The notes below the pieces were generated by a model. The model had not been told where the DNA came from and did not search any database. It saw only the letters and a program-made list of their open reading frames with translations. A stretch of DNA of 64,000 bases from Burhinus oedicnemus (Eukaryota > Chordata > Aves > Charadriiformes > Burhinidae). Of the stretch, positions 35,871 through 48,939 are shown piece by piece. The stretch lies in the NCBI GenBank assembly GCA_008921705.1, contig VFFE01007487.1, positions 1,526,519 to 1,590,518 on the forward strand, written 5' to 3'. How positions within the stretch are numbered: the stretch's first letter is position 1; each line of letters opens with the position of its first letter. The translations under genes and the position numbers were made by a program.

Positions 35871-38264
35871 AGCTTAAGAGTTTTTTTCCTCTGCCCCGTG
35901 AAATAGGCAAAAGATGGAGTTATTCAAGTCTATTGAAAGCAGCGCACAAAAGCTTCTCCGGGCTACAGACAAGCAACGCAGCTTCACTTAGTGGTGCAGG
36001 ACGCTACCCAACAAGCTGGGGAGATTTGGGGGCATTTCTAGATTTATGCTGGGGTTTTTCTCTGCCCTCACTTTTGACCAGTCCCTTTCCATGAAAGGGT
36101 AGCCCTAGCATCATTTCTTTAGTTGGTCATATTAAGTTGATTCTGTTTTATAGCTCTCTTAAACAACTGGTTGTTGAAGACTTTCAGTTAACCTTAATGC
36201 CTTGATCTATTACCGGGCTCGTAATTGTTTAAAACAGAAAACGTCTCAGTAATCCCTTTCTTCTCCTTGGGAAGTCCAAAGAAGTGAAGCTTCCCAGATT
36301 GTGGATGTCACAAAACATCATACATTTGTTTTCCCCTTTTCTAGCAATTTAACACATTTTGCTTTCGCAGAGGTTCAAAAGTTCGCTCAGCAACAGTTGG
36401 TTCTCTGCGCTTGTTGCAAAGGCCTGTGGGTAAACTAAAAAAAACCCCAACCAACACCATTATATGGCTGCAGGACATAACAGTAACAAGCCATATTTAA
36501 TGCCCTTAATATTACGAAAATTTTGCAAGAATGCAAACACAAAACTCCAGCATATACATGTTTTCTGTTTCTTTACCATATGTCAATATGTTCTGTGAGT
36601 CGTTAGAAGTAAAGCCTGACCTTTACGTCAGCTGCTTTCTGGATTTCTTTTAATTTGACCCAGCAGCTGGGATCAAAGCATTGGTACATTCAGACAGGCT
36701 AAAAATGTAAAAAATCTTGTTCGTCCTTCAACACACTTTATTATGCAGTTGGAAGAGTGCTTTGGAGAACGGCTGGGTGAAGGGCTGGATTAGCAGATGT
36801 TGCCCACATCACGTTGACAGCCCCGCGTTTGTGATCAGTGCCACTTTCAGATCTGAAAGCCAAGTCTTGCACACCGCTCTCTTAAATGCTTGCAGACGTT
36901 TTAAGCAGTGGCCTGACATATGGAAACCAAAATTGTGTGGAATGCACTCAAACAGCAAAGTCACCGAGCACAGACCGCTGCTGAGGACAGACGTGGTCTG
37001 ATGGATCGTGTAGGTGGTTCACAAGTCAGCTGGAGGTTGTAGAGAAAGCGAAGGTCCCCTCCTGACAGGAGAGGTGGACAATGTCATGGGACCACCTCTA
37101 CTGCTATGGGAAGTCAGCTCATTGCAAAACCTTGGCTGCTTAGTGGCTATGCCAGTTGTGAAGGATGGCGAGCCAAGGTTTCTCTTCAAGAGATGCTTCA
37201 AGAAATTAATGAATGTATTGGGTTTCACTTTGTTCTGAGATATGTCAGGAGTGGGCAGCAGTGCACTGCCTGGCAGGGGAGCTGGGCTGAACTGGGAGCT
37301 GCCAGGGAGAGGTTCTGCCTTCTGGTGTTGGGAGAGCACCCAGTATGGTGGGGCCCAGGCTCTTCTTGGGGATCCTAAGGGTGAGTGCAATGCCCCTAAA
37401 GCATAGTTATGATGGATGCGATGAACAGCCCTGAGTTCATTGACATCACCAAGAGCAGGGTTTGACCCAGATACAAGCATGCCCATGCACTTATCCATGG
37501 GTTGTTGCATGCAGCACTTCCTGGGTGTACTCTTCCGTCATCTCTTGTCCCAGTGCCAGTGGAGTTTTCCCCATGGATCCCCTCTACAGCTGCAGAGGAG
37601 GTCTCCAGAGCATCCCAGCAAGGTTGCTGTCACAAAGGCCAAGCTGCTCGCTTGACATGGAGTTCAAGCTGTGTATCACCAGACCTGTCAGCAGCCCGCA
37701 GGAGCATTTTGCGCATAATGAAGGGAGGTGGCAGACTGTCAAAGTTTCATCTGTGCTTTACTGACTCCTTAGCCAGCTTCCAGAGAGGGTCTGCAGCATC
37801 TTCTGGGCTGTCGGCCATACGAGAGAGCTGGAAGTCTGGAGTATGTTTCTTGGCACTGCCTCCGGCTGCCGTGTCTCCTCCATCTCTGTTGCTGGAGCCA
37901 GAATGCTGTGTGCTGCTGCAGGCAGTTTGCAGGTTACGTCTATGGTAGGACACTAAATACCATCTCTGGCCCTTGAGCGACCACGCTGTTTAATTTCCAA
38001 CACATTTGGCCATGTGGTTTCAGCCTGAGCCAGTTTGTCATGTCTCAAGATTAAACCCAGACCTTCTTCAAGGGTTAACATCTACCCAGAACCATCCTCA
38101 GCAAGCGGAGTTGAGGCAGTCACCCTGGTTTGGCAGCAGGAGAGTATATAGGTATAAAAGCAAGCTATGCCACATCATCTGGGGACAGCAGAAGGGTCTG
38201 TGGCTCATTTTGTAGGCTACTTGAGAGGTAACAGAGGAGCACGGACTTGTAGTTTGACTTATTG
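35871..38264. other. Unique sequence, no gene seen
   Basis: No mobile element recognised. Frames of 148-163 codons between 37019 and 37948 overlap each other on opposite strands. A TATAAAAG motif at 38153-38160 lies just upstream of the next CpG-rich segment. Confidence 0.5.
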
Positions 38265-38720
38265 CTCGGCAGCGTAGCAGTGCTCCCGCGCTCCCGTGCC
38301 TCCACGCGGCACAAATCCCACCACGCGTCTGCCCTCAAACAAGAAAACCAGCAACACCCCCCCTCCCCTCCCCGCGAGGAGATTTATGAGGCAGGAGGGC
38401 TGACAACACACCGCTCCGTCCCACAAGGCACAAGCACGGCCCCAGCCCTTATTTCTTTCACCACGGAGGGTCCCCTTAGCGGTGATAAATGCTGCGCGGC
38501 ATCGAACTTCAAAGACCGTCGGAGCAGACTTCTCCCGTCTGGGGCAAGGCGGGCGCGTGAGACGCACGTCTGGGGCCACATGGCGAGGAGGGACCGTGGC
38601 TCGCGTGACAGATGCATGCACAGATGCACAGTCGTGGGACAGACGTGCCCCTCAGCGAGGCGCAGGGCAGCAGGAGAGGAGATGCCGACCCCGACAGTTG
38701 CTTTTCTCCCCCCCGCCCCT
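38265..38720. promoter_or_regulatory. CpG island candidate
   Basis: The strongest CpG concentration in the window: about 35 CpG in 440 bp at roughly 62% GC, observed/expected near 0.8. A 198-codon frame (38262-38858 plus) spans it, but the peptide is arginine/proline/alanine-rich, matches nothing I recognise, and overlaps long frames on the other strand. A TATAAAAG motif lies about 105 bp upstream at 38153-38160. Possible start site for an unannotated or non-coding transcript; direction unknown. Confidence 0.55.
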
Positions 38721-39579
38721 GCCTATAGGTTCACCCTGTATTTTGCAGGAATTTTACTGTGGCTGCAATTTCGTGGTCCTGAGCGAAGGTTGACCATTGC
38801 CTGCTGCTGGTTGGAGCCTATTCGGTGTGTGCGCATCTTCTGGCTGGGTTTTGCCTAAGAGGGATTCAGCTCACGTGCGCCGTGGTGCGAACTGATGCGC
38901 AGCACACGGGGACAACTGGGGCATGTTGATGTAGGTACATCTTCAGGCGCCCAGCTTCAGTCCTCAGGATGGCATGGAAACAGAAGGATTAAGACGGTGT
39001 GAAATGAATGCCATTAAGTTCCTCTTAAATGGAGATGTCTTTTGGTGCCTGAGCCCTCTCACAGCACTTTCTCCGCAGAGAGGCACACATGCGCACGCTT
39101 ATGTGCCCACATGCACTGCTCCCTCCTGGGGTGTACCGCGACCTGCTAATACCACCTTGGAGGTGTTAAACTGCAGCTGCACTAGGTGCTAAAAGGTGTT
39201 TCATCATGTTAACCGCGCAGAATAAAAGAAAGCATCCAAACAAAAAGCACTTATTTCTCCTGCCTCGCCAAGGTCTGTGCACTCTGTGTGGCTGGGCCAT
39301 CTCCCTTACTGCTTTTGGTGTTTTCAAGTCTTGTCATGCCGGAAAACATGGGAGCAGTTTAACAATGTTCGCTATAAACTTATATGGAATATAATATAGT
39401 TGTAACATTTATAATTCCCCAACTGTAGCTGCATTTGCGTTTAATTGTCATTTCAGTCAACGTTGTGTCATTTGGGAACTTAGCAGTGCATTTACATTTA
39501 GTCAATTGGTCTGGCTCCTCTTGATTAGATCTGTACATCAATCATCACCTTGGCTCACCCCATCTGACCCCGCTGTCCA
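38721..39579. other. Unique sequence, no gene seen
   Basis: The second half (39360-39540) is AT-rich. No repeat or gene recognised. Confidence 0.5.
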
Positions 39580-39812
39580 GGCCTTGCTAACAGTGAAAAA
39601 ACTTCCTAACTGTAAAAATTCTTCAGTATAAGGGTGATGGAACACTGGAACAGGTTTCCCAGAGTGTTTGTGGAGCGTCCATGCTTTGAGATATCCAAAC
39701 CCTACTACACAATGTCCTGAGCAACCTGCTGTAGTTGACCCTGCTGTGGGCAAGGGGTTGGACTAGATGATCTCTGGAGTTGCCTCCAACCTCAGCTATT
39801 CCGGTTCTGTGG
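39580..39812 (+). mobile_element. CR1 LINE 3' end
   Basis: Degenerate CR1 starting near the end of ORF2 (AACACTGGAACAGGTTTCCC) and continuing through GAGCAACCTGCTGTAGTTGA, GGGGTTGGACTAGATGATCT and TTGCCTCCAACCTCAGCTAT. The octamer end is worn to ATTCCGGTTCTGTGG. Older than the 12735 and 17885 copies judging by its divergence. Confidence 0.85.
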
Positions 39813-40275
39813 TATGGGGACATCTTTACCCAGATAATGTGCAGGATCTGGATGGTGACTTCCAGGGAATGAATACTCACCGACTTGCTTTATTTGTGTT
39901 GTGAATCCCATCAGATCGCATACGTGGATCAGATGAGGATGGCTTGGAAAGAAACCAGGTGTGAAAGGCTCTTTTGCACTGGTGCAGATCCATAAGGAAG
40001 AGGTTGCAATTAAGACGTGCTACTGTAGCATCAAGTGGAGGTGAAGGGAAAGACATAGCTCCTTAGAGAAGCAGCTGATTTCACACTGTACCACCAAGGT
40101 GATCTACTGCACAGCTAACCATGGCAGAGGGAAAACCACTGTGGGTGGGAAGGTCTGGAGACTTGCAAGTGAAATCCAGCACCTTTGGATGTATTTTGGG
40201 CTGTTTCTATGCATGTGTCCACTCGTGGACAGGCTGAAGTAGACATGGTCTGTGTGGGTAGTGCTGCCTTGGGTT

Positions 40276-40856
40276 TCTTATGGTTTCAGTTGGGATAGAG
40301 TTAATTTTTTATTAACAGCTGGTATAGTGCTACGTTTTGGATTTGGGATGAGAAATACTTTTGATAGCGCACTGGTGTTTGTGGCTGTTGCTGAGCTCTC
40401 AAGGTCTTTTCTGCTCCTGACACCGCCCCACCAGCAAGCAGGCTGGGAAGGGACAAGAAGCTGGGAGGGGACACAGCAGGGACAGCTGACCCCAACTGAC
40501 CAAAGGGATATTCCATACCGTATGACGTTATGCTCAGCATACAAAGCTGGGGGAAGAAGGAAGGGGGGGACATTCGGAGTGATGTCATTTGTCTTCCCAA
40601 GTAGCTGTGATGTGTGATGGAGCCCTGCTTTCCTGGGGATGGCTGGACACCTGCCTGCCGATGGGAAGCAGTGAATGAATTCCTTGTTTTGCTTTGCTTC
40701 TCTGTGCGGCTTTTGCTCTACCTATGAAACTGTCTTTAGCTCAACCCATGAGTTTTTTCTCACTTTTACTCTTCCGATTCTTTCCCCCATCGCAAGTGGG
40801 GGGAGTGAGTGAGTGGCTGCGTGGTTCTAGCTGCCGGCAGGGGTTAAATCACGACA
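40276..40856 (+). mobile_element. Solo LTR 1, ERVL-type by duplication length
   Basis: A 581-bp element lies between matching GGGTT duplications at 40271-40275 and 40857-40861. Its ends are imperfect inverted repeats: TCTTATGGTTT at the start, mutated from a TG start, and AAATCACGACA at the end. Internal blocks shared with LTR 2 in reverse are GACCAAAGGGATATTCCATA, CTTCCGATTC and CTCAACCCATGAG. The TATA region is worn to CATACAAAG (40539-40547) and the polyadenylation region to CCTATGAAAC (40731-40740). No internal retroviral sequence follows on either side, so this is a solo LTR left by recombination. A 5-bp duplication is usual for ERVL-class elements; no viral gene is present. Confidence 0.9.
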
Positions 40857-40861
40857 GGGTT

Positions 40862-42838
40862 TCAATGGGCAAGGCAAGTAATACACTTATGTGCTACGGT
40901 CGACAGGAGTGGCTGGAGGGAGATAAAACTTGAGATGTTTATACACCTGCATATCTGTAACTCAAACTGGATGTAATTACGCATGCTGGTGTTGGTAGGG
41001 AGTCTATGGAAACACATTATAAGCGTGCATACACACATGGAGTGCATGCTATGTCCACCTTTGCATGCTAGAGGTTAGAAGAAGCAGGATGCTAAGTGCG
41101 GTCGTGTGTGTGTGTGTGTGTGTGTGTGTAGTATATGCTATTGCCATTCCCAATGTGTGAGCGTGCATGGACAGGAGCTGTAGATCTGTACCCTTGAGTC
41201 TGCAGACGGCTGCGTTCAGTCTTGTGCATCTGTATACAGGAGTTTGTACGTACGTACAGGCACAAGCTCTCCCATGCCCTGGCCTGTGACTGCACACAGC
41301 AGTGAGTCTCTTGGTCCAGGCTGGGAATAAGCTTTATTCTCCCTGTGCAGTCTTTTGTGTGTTTTCCTTACTTTGCCATTTAACCGAAAACCCCAGTGGA
41401 ACTGCGGGGACCTGAGAGGAACGCTAATGCCGTGTGCCCTGCAGCCACCCTGCCGCAGCTTTTCCATTGCATATTATCCAGCACTGCGATGTTGTGACTG
41501 CTGTGAGCTCTTCTTAGAGTATAAAAGCGGAGGGCGAGAGGCAGCTTTTCTTGCCTTATTCTCTGTGGTTACCTCCCAGGTGTGGGTAAGCCAGTCACCA
41601 CAGGCGCGAGCAGGTTTTCACCACCTTCCCTGGCTGCAGATCGACTCACTGCCTTCTTGGCTTGTCCTTGGACTGGAGGACCTGCTGCCTTCGCTTCTCG
41701 ACCAGAGATCAGGCTGCCAGAGGCGAATCCTTGGAGCGCTCCTAGGCAGGGTTGCTTTAGTCTTGGCAAACTTCAGCAGATCCAGAAGCAGCTCCTGCTG
41801 CTATACTCCAACCTGCAAACATCCAGGGAGGCAAATAACTGTCATTCAGAACAAAACAAAGCCATTACCATTCTCCTTTGTACTGCTGATGACGCTAATT
41901 AAGCTGCATGCGAAGAACCAGAGGTTGAACTGGTAGGAAGGCATGGAGAGCAGAAGGTGATTTCACCAGAACATGATTTTCATGGTTTTCTTCATTAGCC
42001 AGAGCCTTTGATCCTTAAACAGGCTCCGGGCAAGGGGCTGGCAGGGGAGAGCAGAGCTCATCCAGGGTCCCGCAGGACATAGTACAGCTGCAACAGGTTG
42101 GAGAGAGGGATTTAGGGGAGGGTATCCACAGGGCTCTTCCTGCTCTCTGGAAGGAGTTTTGTCCAGTATCAGTGGAGCTGAGATTTTCTTTACTGTTGAT
42201 GGTCTCCTCCTGCCCTGACCCTGCTGGCAGGGAAATCTTACTGGTCCTTCCACTGGGACAGCAGCTTGCAGTTCCCACCACCACTGTCTCTGCATCTGGA
42301 AGCCCAGGGAGAACACGGTGTCTTGTCTGGGTTCCATCCTGACCACCACCCTCCAGTCCCACTCAGGGTTTCCCCAAGCCTGGAATTATGTTGGAGCCCT
42401 GTGAGGGAAGGCTAGAGTTACCAAGCCCAGTTTTACTGGAATCTCAACCACGTGACATCATGAGGCGATCTTCCCTTCACCACCCCCTTCAATACCTCCC
42501 TAGTGCCCCAGGATGCCAGAGCATCCTGCATCCCAAGGAGGTGGTTTGGGCTCTGCTATGGTCTGAGGTTTAAGGTGTATTCAGGCACAAGAAAGGTGGA
42601 GATACCTATGCAGACCATCAATGTTATGAGCCAAAAGTCCATCCACATCCTTTGAAAGGTGTGTTGCACCCTTGGAAGAGATTCCTTGCACTTCTGTCAA
42701 GCGTGAGGGCTAAACCACCCTTTAGCTGTCCTCCAGGTTTGCTCTGCCTGTAGGACAGCTGCGATCCTCTGGCCTCTTTGCAACTGCACAGGAAAAGGGA
42801 GATGCGACGTTCACCGCAATGCAATCTTTCCTCCCCTC
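40862..42838. other. Unique sequence with a GT microsatellite
   Basis: No mobile element recognised beyond the microsatellite. A TATAAAAG motif lies at 41520-41527. The 193-codon frame (41355-41936) and the 128-codon frame (41963-42349 minus) show no domain I can name. Confidence 0.5.
41104..41129. repeat. (GT)13 microsatellite
   Basis: Uninterrupted GT dinucleotides, with further purine/pyrimidine-alternating stretches nearby. Likely polymorphic. Confidence 0.95.
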
Positions 42839-42880
42839 CAACAACAACAACAAAAAGAACAACAACAAAAAAAAAAACCC
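42839..42880. repeat. (CAA)n-rich microsatellite
   Basis: CAACAACAACAACAA, an AAAGAA interruption, CAACAACAA, and then a run of A. Followed by a degenerate CCAGCCAACCAGCC stretch. Confidence 0.85.
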
Positions 42881-43055
42881 AAACCGCCAGCCAACCAGCC
42901 AAGAAATAAATCAGCCTCCGGTTGCGATGGGGGCTGAGGGCGGTGACCTGCACGCTGTGCCTCTCCCTCTGTGCAGGTGGAGGATGTTCAGAGATTCCCT
43001 GCTTGAGAGGCGCTTCCTCTCACACAGGGTCCTCCAGAGCTCCCCTGGCAGTTGT

Positions 43056-43088
43056 GGGAGGAGGAGGAGGAGGAGGAGGAGGAGGAGG
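43056..43088. repeat. (GGA)n microsatellite, about 11 units
   Basis: Pure GGA/AGG trinucleotides over about 33 bp, all purine on the plus strand. Frames through it give polyglycine or polyarginine, which are artefacts. Confidence 0.9.
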
Positions 43089-45621
43089 GACTTACTTTCA
43101 AGGCAAGATGTGCCAGTAGATCCTAGTTAGCAGAGGTGTCTGGCGCCTGAGAGCGATGTCTGTGAATGAACCAAATTGGTAAAACTGCTGCTGTCACACG
43201 CTACAGATTGCGATGACTGCACTTGTATTAATGCACATCCCACCTAAACTTGAGGATTTCTGTCCCAAATACGCAGGGCTGTGGAAGCGGAGCCGCTGCA
43301 CAATGCGGCTGCTGCGTTCTCACCACATTGTGGATTCCCGGGAAGTGCAGGATTGGGAGGGGGAGCAGGTGCACTGCTTCGGAGGAGGTGGGACCAGCCA
43401 TTATCAGCCTGAGCATTAATTGTCGAATTAACATCACACTGTGTAACGGGAGTAAATAAGAGTCAGCAGTTTCAGTTTCTTGCGGAAACCTCTGATTCCA
43501 AGGGCTTTGTGTCTACTTTGATCTCTCTTCCATCTCACATTGCGGAGCCTGGCAGGAGTGGCTGGTGTTCTCTAAAACAGTATGGATGGTTTTTCCCTCT
43601 CTTGCACGGCTCCCACCATGCAAAGCAGGAAGCAATGTGGGATGAACGTGCGGAGCTTGGCCCAGACATAGTTTCTGCAAAAGTGCTTCTATTAACGCGG
43701 TGCTTTATCCTGGCCACAGACTGGGGGGAGGTGACTCTCCATCCTTTTGGTAATTTCTTTGGATTTTTCTGCCGGTCAAAGTTACCAGAAGCTGTTAAAA
43801 ATCTGCTATAAATTCCATACTAAGAGGCAGCTGCATTTCAGGAGTGAAGAGATACTTACAGCCGAACCACCCTTTTCTCCAGGCATCTTCGTCTATAAAG
43901 CACCGCAGGTCCTTTGGGATGATTATAAGGTATTTATAGTTGAGGAGATGGATGGCTTCATCCTAACCGTATGAATGATATCGCAGCGATGGTGCCTTAA
44001 ACACAGGCAGCTAGAGGTCACATTTGATTACACAAAGACTGGATTCCAGCCGAAGCAGCTGGGAGAGATGTTCCTCCCTCCTTGAGAAATGACAAGTGCA
44101 AAAACATCCTTCCTGACTTGGGTTCCTGAGGCAGCCAAGAGCGGAGAGCCTCTGCGTCTGAGACGGGGTAGGGTGCCAGCAGCTCTGTTATCCTTGGCAG
44201 GGAGAAGCAACTTGTTAGTGGTGGCAGCACAGCCCAGCTGGCAGGGTTGAGAGGCCGCGGCGAGCAGAGTGTCCCCAGCGTTTGTCTTCCTGTCCCCTTC
44301 CAGCGAGCACATTAGGACATATCTCATTCTGCGTTGATGGCTCTCCTGCGCTATTAATTTGTGGCCGTATAAACTCCTGCTGCTATTATACAGTTAGGTG
44401 ATGCAGAACAAAACTGCTTATTAACACGTGGAGGAGCGCTGGGTGCTTGTGGGGCAGGTCTTCTCACCACATGTGGGAAGGGACTCAGCTCCCACCACTG
44501 CCAGCTGGGCAAGGACTTGGCCAGTCCCTCCAAAAGGAAGCCCCAAGGCTCTGCCATCCCCCATGACGGAGTGGGTTATGGAGGCTGACACTTTGCCCCC
44601 CTCCTCCATTCCTGGATGGAGATGCTGTGGGTTGGGTCTCCTGCCCTAAATGAACGTGTTGTCAACCCTTCTTGCAACCTGCCAAAAGGCACAGCATCCA
44701 TATGGCTGGAATAAATTGGGGAAGACCTGCTTACGCATCCTTCCCATGGTGGTGAGGGGCAGGAATGAAACAAAAAAAAAACGGAGAGGATGGTGGTAAG
44801 TGGGAAGAGATACCCAGAGCCAAAAGACCAAAAAGCCCTGCCGATCGGGAGTAAGGCACATAGGTGTGAGGGGAACAGAGCAGAGCAGGTGAGAGCAAGG
44901 TGTGAAGTCCACCTCTGGGACTGGCTCTGAGCTGTTGAGGTTTGCTAGCTTGGTTCCCTTATTGCAGAGACAACATGGGCCTGAGCAGATGCATCACCAG
45001 TCTTTTGGCTTGATGCTGCTCAGATGTGCAGCTATCAGAACTGGCTGACAAATCAGTGACCAAGAAGAAGCCAAAACCGGAGCTGGGAGGGACCATGGTG
45101 GGACATGGAGCTGCATGGATTCCAGTTACTGTGGTCATCTGGCTTTGCTTTATGGTTGGAGGCAGAGGGAGGGCAACCACTGGGCAAAACCCAAAGGAGG
45201 CGAGGCTACATCTGGGTAGAGAGAAGGGGTGGAGATGCTTCCAGCCAGCAGGGCAGAGGCAGGTCTGATGGTCTCTTGCTCATCACCTTGTGGTTCCTTT
45301 CCTGGTCAGTCTTGGTCATTCTCACCACCTAACTCCTGCTGCCCCGGTCACATCTCAGCCTCTCCCTGTCTGTAGTCTGCCTGCCACCAGTGTGATGCTC
45401 AGCTAAGCTTGGCTTTTCAAGGCAGCATCACAGAGCTGCCTTTCCAGACCCCTTCCAGGTGAGCTGCAGCAGGTTTTCCCACAGCCTCAGTGGGAAAGGG
45501 AGGGCTCTAAGTCCTGTTCTCATGCCAAAGCTGAACAACGGTGGGGAAGGGATGTCAGACCTGGCCGTGCAGCCAGAGCAAAGGCACTGCCGTCTGCTGC
45601 CTGGTCGGTGGGCAGGAAGGG

Positions 45622-45653
45622 GACATGCTGGCAGCAGACATGCTGGCAGCAGA
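45622..45653. repeat. Tandem duplication of a 15-bp unit
   Basis: GACATGCTGGCAGCA occurs twice back to back and is followed by GA of a third copy. Confidence 0.9.
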
Positions 45654-48600
45654 TCTTTTATGTCTTTCTGCCCTCAAGCTGGAGGGGCAATGGCAGGCAT
45701 GAAATTTCACTGCCGTTCCTGTCAGCCTGATGGACAGAGTAGCCCCTTGCCCCCTCCTGAGGGTGTGGGGAAGCCAAACAGAATGGAAACAAATTGTACC
45801 CAGAGGGAAGAAGCAGCTTTGTGTCTGGGGTCCCTTCTGCAGCTGGTGCTGGGTTTGTCTTACGAAGTTGTATCACCGGTGTTGGACACAACCTCAGTTC
45901 TTTGGAGTACAAGGTTCAATGACTATGAGTGCTTGCATTTCATGTATGCCCCGCAGATAAGGAACAGCTGCCCCAGGTTTGTCATCGCATTTCTAACAGT
46001 CACCACTGGTCTGTGAAGGCTGTACCTCTTTTTCTACACCATCATCAAATCTGTCTCACCTCCTGTCATGAGCACAACCGAGGTCTCTGAGGTTTGGGAG
46101 AAACAAACAAAACCTGCTCAGAATGAGACCAGATGTGGTATGGTGGTCATATGCTACACGTTTATGCAAATCTTGCTGTCACCTGTAATAATACTTGATA
46201 TTGTGAGGCATGAGGTTTTAATCATAGTGATGTAAGTGATGTGGGGCTTACCATCTGTACAATTATCCAGGCCTCCAGCAGCAGTATTTGACCCATCAGA
46301 GACAGGGAGGCATGTAGATATTGTAGTCAAGGGGCAATGCATCTATTATTTCCAAGCTATCGTTCAGTTTAAGGTTGTATCACAGAGTTGGTCCTCCACA
46401 CGTGGAAAAGTATGTATCATGAATCTTGATGGAGACCCAGGTGGTCCTGAGCTGATTGCCTCTCACTTCATGTATTAAACCAGAAAATCTGGTGCATGAA
46501 TGCAGGAGCCACTGCATTCACAAGCTGACAGTCTCCAACCTGACCACTGGACAGTGGGCATCTTCATCCCACTGGGAAAGGATTGACATATTTAAAGGTA
46601 CTGAGAGTTATTACCTTGGAGAAGTTGATGTCAAACAAAGGAGTGGCCCCAGAGATCAAGTCTCACGTTAACTGGTAGCCAGACATGCAGCAATCGCTCA
46701 AGGTAGGACCCAAGAAATGAACCGCAGGTTCTGGTAATTCTTTGCTATGGATTTTGTCTGCCAATGGTGCTGGATAAGCAGTGGTGCTGGATAAGTGCTT
46801 CTGGCCTAAGCCCCTGGCTGATGTTTACATTGTCTTCTTGTGGACCTGGTGTCCAGTCAAGCTTCTGGCACTTAATCGCTCATCTGAAGTGCTGACTCTA
46901 GAACACAGTGGTTTTGTTGCTTTGAGAAGCCATTCCTAACATAGGACTTTCTCAAACTGATCCTACCAAAATGTTCTAACTTTCGCTTTCCAGCAGGAGA
47001 GTTCAGGCTGTGCTTCAGAATAATTATGCACAAGGCAGAGTCAAAACAAAAGTGGAAGATCTTAAAACATGCATGGATGCGCTCTACTGTTCTCATCTGT
47101 GTCCTTGAGACGTTTCAGTACCTTCCAGAAAAAGAAGTATGAGGTGCCAAATGGTGGCTGCAGTCCCCTTCTCTCCTAGGTGTCACTTCTCATGACACTT
47201 AGGGTGCTGGAAGAGAACAAGGGTTATTCAAGGCTATTTGCTGTGGGATGTTGGGGTGATGTTGGGTCAGACTGTGGCACTGGAGCCTCAGGACAGACCT
47301 TCATGGGATCAGTGCCAACCTTCTTCTGTAGGAAGACCATAGGTTCTCACACCTGTGCATTGGCATGAACGCTGACCAAGAGGATGGAAGGTCCTTGAAG
47401 TCTACCCAGGTGCAGGTCCCTCATGTCTCAGAGCCCCAAAGTCCCTCTGTATCTGCAGTGGTAGGGAGCTCTGCTTTTGAAGGTGTGCCACTGCATCCTT
47501 GAAACACTGTCTCCAAGACCATTTGGGGCGTGAAGGCAAGTGACAACCACAGATCTTTGGGTTCCTCTTACATCAACTTTTTCTTCCTTTGCGTTTCTTC
47601 CTCTCCTTTTATTGCCTTCATTATACATAGGACCTTTCTGGGCGGGGAGGTTCAGACATGATGTTATATAGCAACTTCCCATGGCTGATCCATGCCAAGG
47701 AAGACCAGCCATTTTCTCCAGTAATCCCTGGGGTCCCTCTTAGTTGCACAGTCTTTAGGAAATGCAGTTTCTTTAGTTGTAGCAGAAATCCTGAGAAAGG
47801 CTTATCTATCTACAAAATACCTACCAGTGGGTAAACGGGAGACTGGTACAGACATTTTGGGAAAGCGGTAATTCTAGAAACATCATGAGGTAGAGTAAGA
47901 CCTTTCCCTTTTGGCCGGTAGGCTCCAAATAGAGTAGTCTTTTAAACTTTAAAAAAATATCACTTGTTCTAAGAAACCCAGGAACAGGCTGACCATATGC
48001 GGTGTTAGGTGGCATTGGTGAGAGTTTGTTTCCGCTGCATGCTATACAGTCAAACTGAAATACGGGGAGTTTCTGGTGGGATGTGTCATGCCAGAGTAAC
48101 CAGCTTTCTGTGCCTATGATTGTGGCACCCAGGATTTACTGGGCACATCTCCTTGCCAAGATAGCTCATGCCCATTTGTTCTTATACCCGCTGACCTTTT
48201 GCTAGGTCTTTACTTAACCTCTTTTCTTGTGTGTTCAAGAGCTGGTTCAGGGCAGGCCTTGGTAGGAGAGCTCCCCCAAAGCCTGGGCTACCAAGCCTGC
48301 CAACTGGTAGCATCTCCCTGGGGTGAGTTTAGTGCTCCTTCCAGCCCATCTTCTGCTCCTTCCCTGTTATCACTCAGAGGAGGATCTTAGGAAGAGGCAT
48401 GGACATCAGCCCAAACATTTTCCAGACCATCTCGACATCAGGCAGCGACAAAGGAACGAGCAGAGCTGTTTCTCTGGAGAATGCCCCATGGGGAAGGTAT
48501 TTGGCTCTCCATCATGCTCCCATGAGCCAAGCCAGCGGCAGGGGTCGGTGGTTGCTGGAAGCTGCAAGCTAAGAGAGACTGATATAATTAGTGATACCAC

Positions 48601-48939
48601 ATTGTGCTTGAAGCACTGCAGCCTAAGCCTAAATTTTCAGCATTGAGGCAGCCAGAGCTGTGTCCCACTGGCACAGCTTCGCTGGGTGGATCCATCTTCC
48701 TCCTCTGCTGATGGAGCCAGTACAAGATGTGGAGCAGCTGAGCCAGAAGCTCCTTCCAGCAGTGTTCTTCCTTGGGGCTGTAGGAGTTTAACACTCAGGG
48801 CTCACAATTCTCCAGGCTCAGGCTGTAACTATACCGAGAAAGCAGCCAGTCAAGATGCTTTTTACGCTACTTATAGATATAAGCACGATATATCTCAGTA
48901 ATTAGTGTCTTGTCACTGGCCGAGACTTTGGATGCTGAA

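Noticed and set aside
41520..41527. TATAAAAG as a promoter
   Set aside because: An isolated motif with no recognisable gene downstream. Expected several times by chance in a window of this size.
45459..46016. 185-codon open frame, plus strand
   Set aside because: No domain recognised, and it includes the 15-bp tandem duplication. No splice or promoter context.
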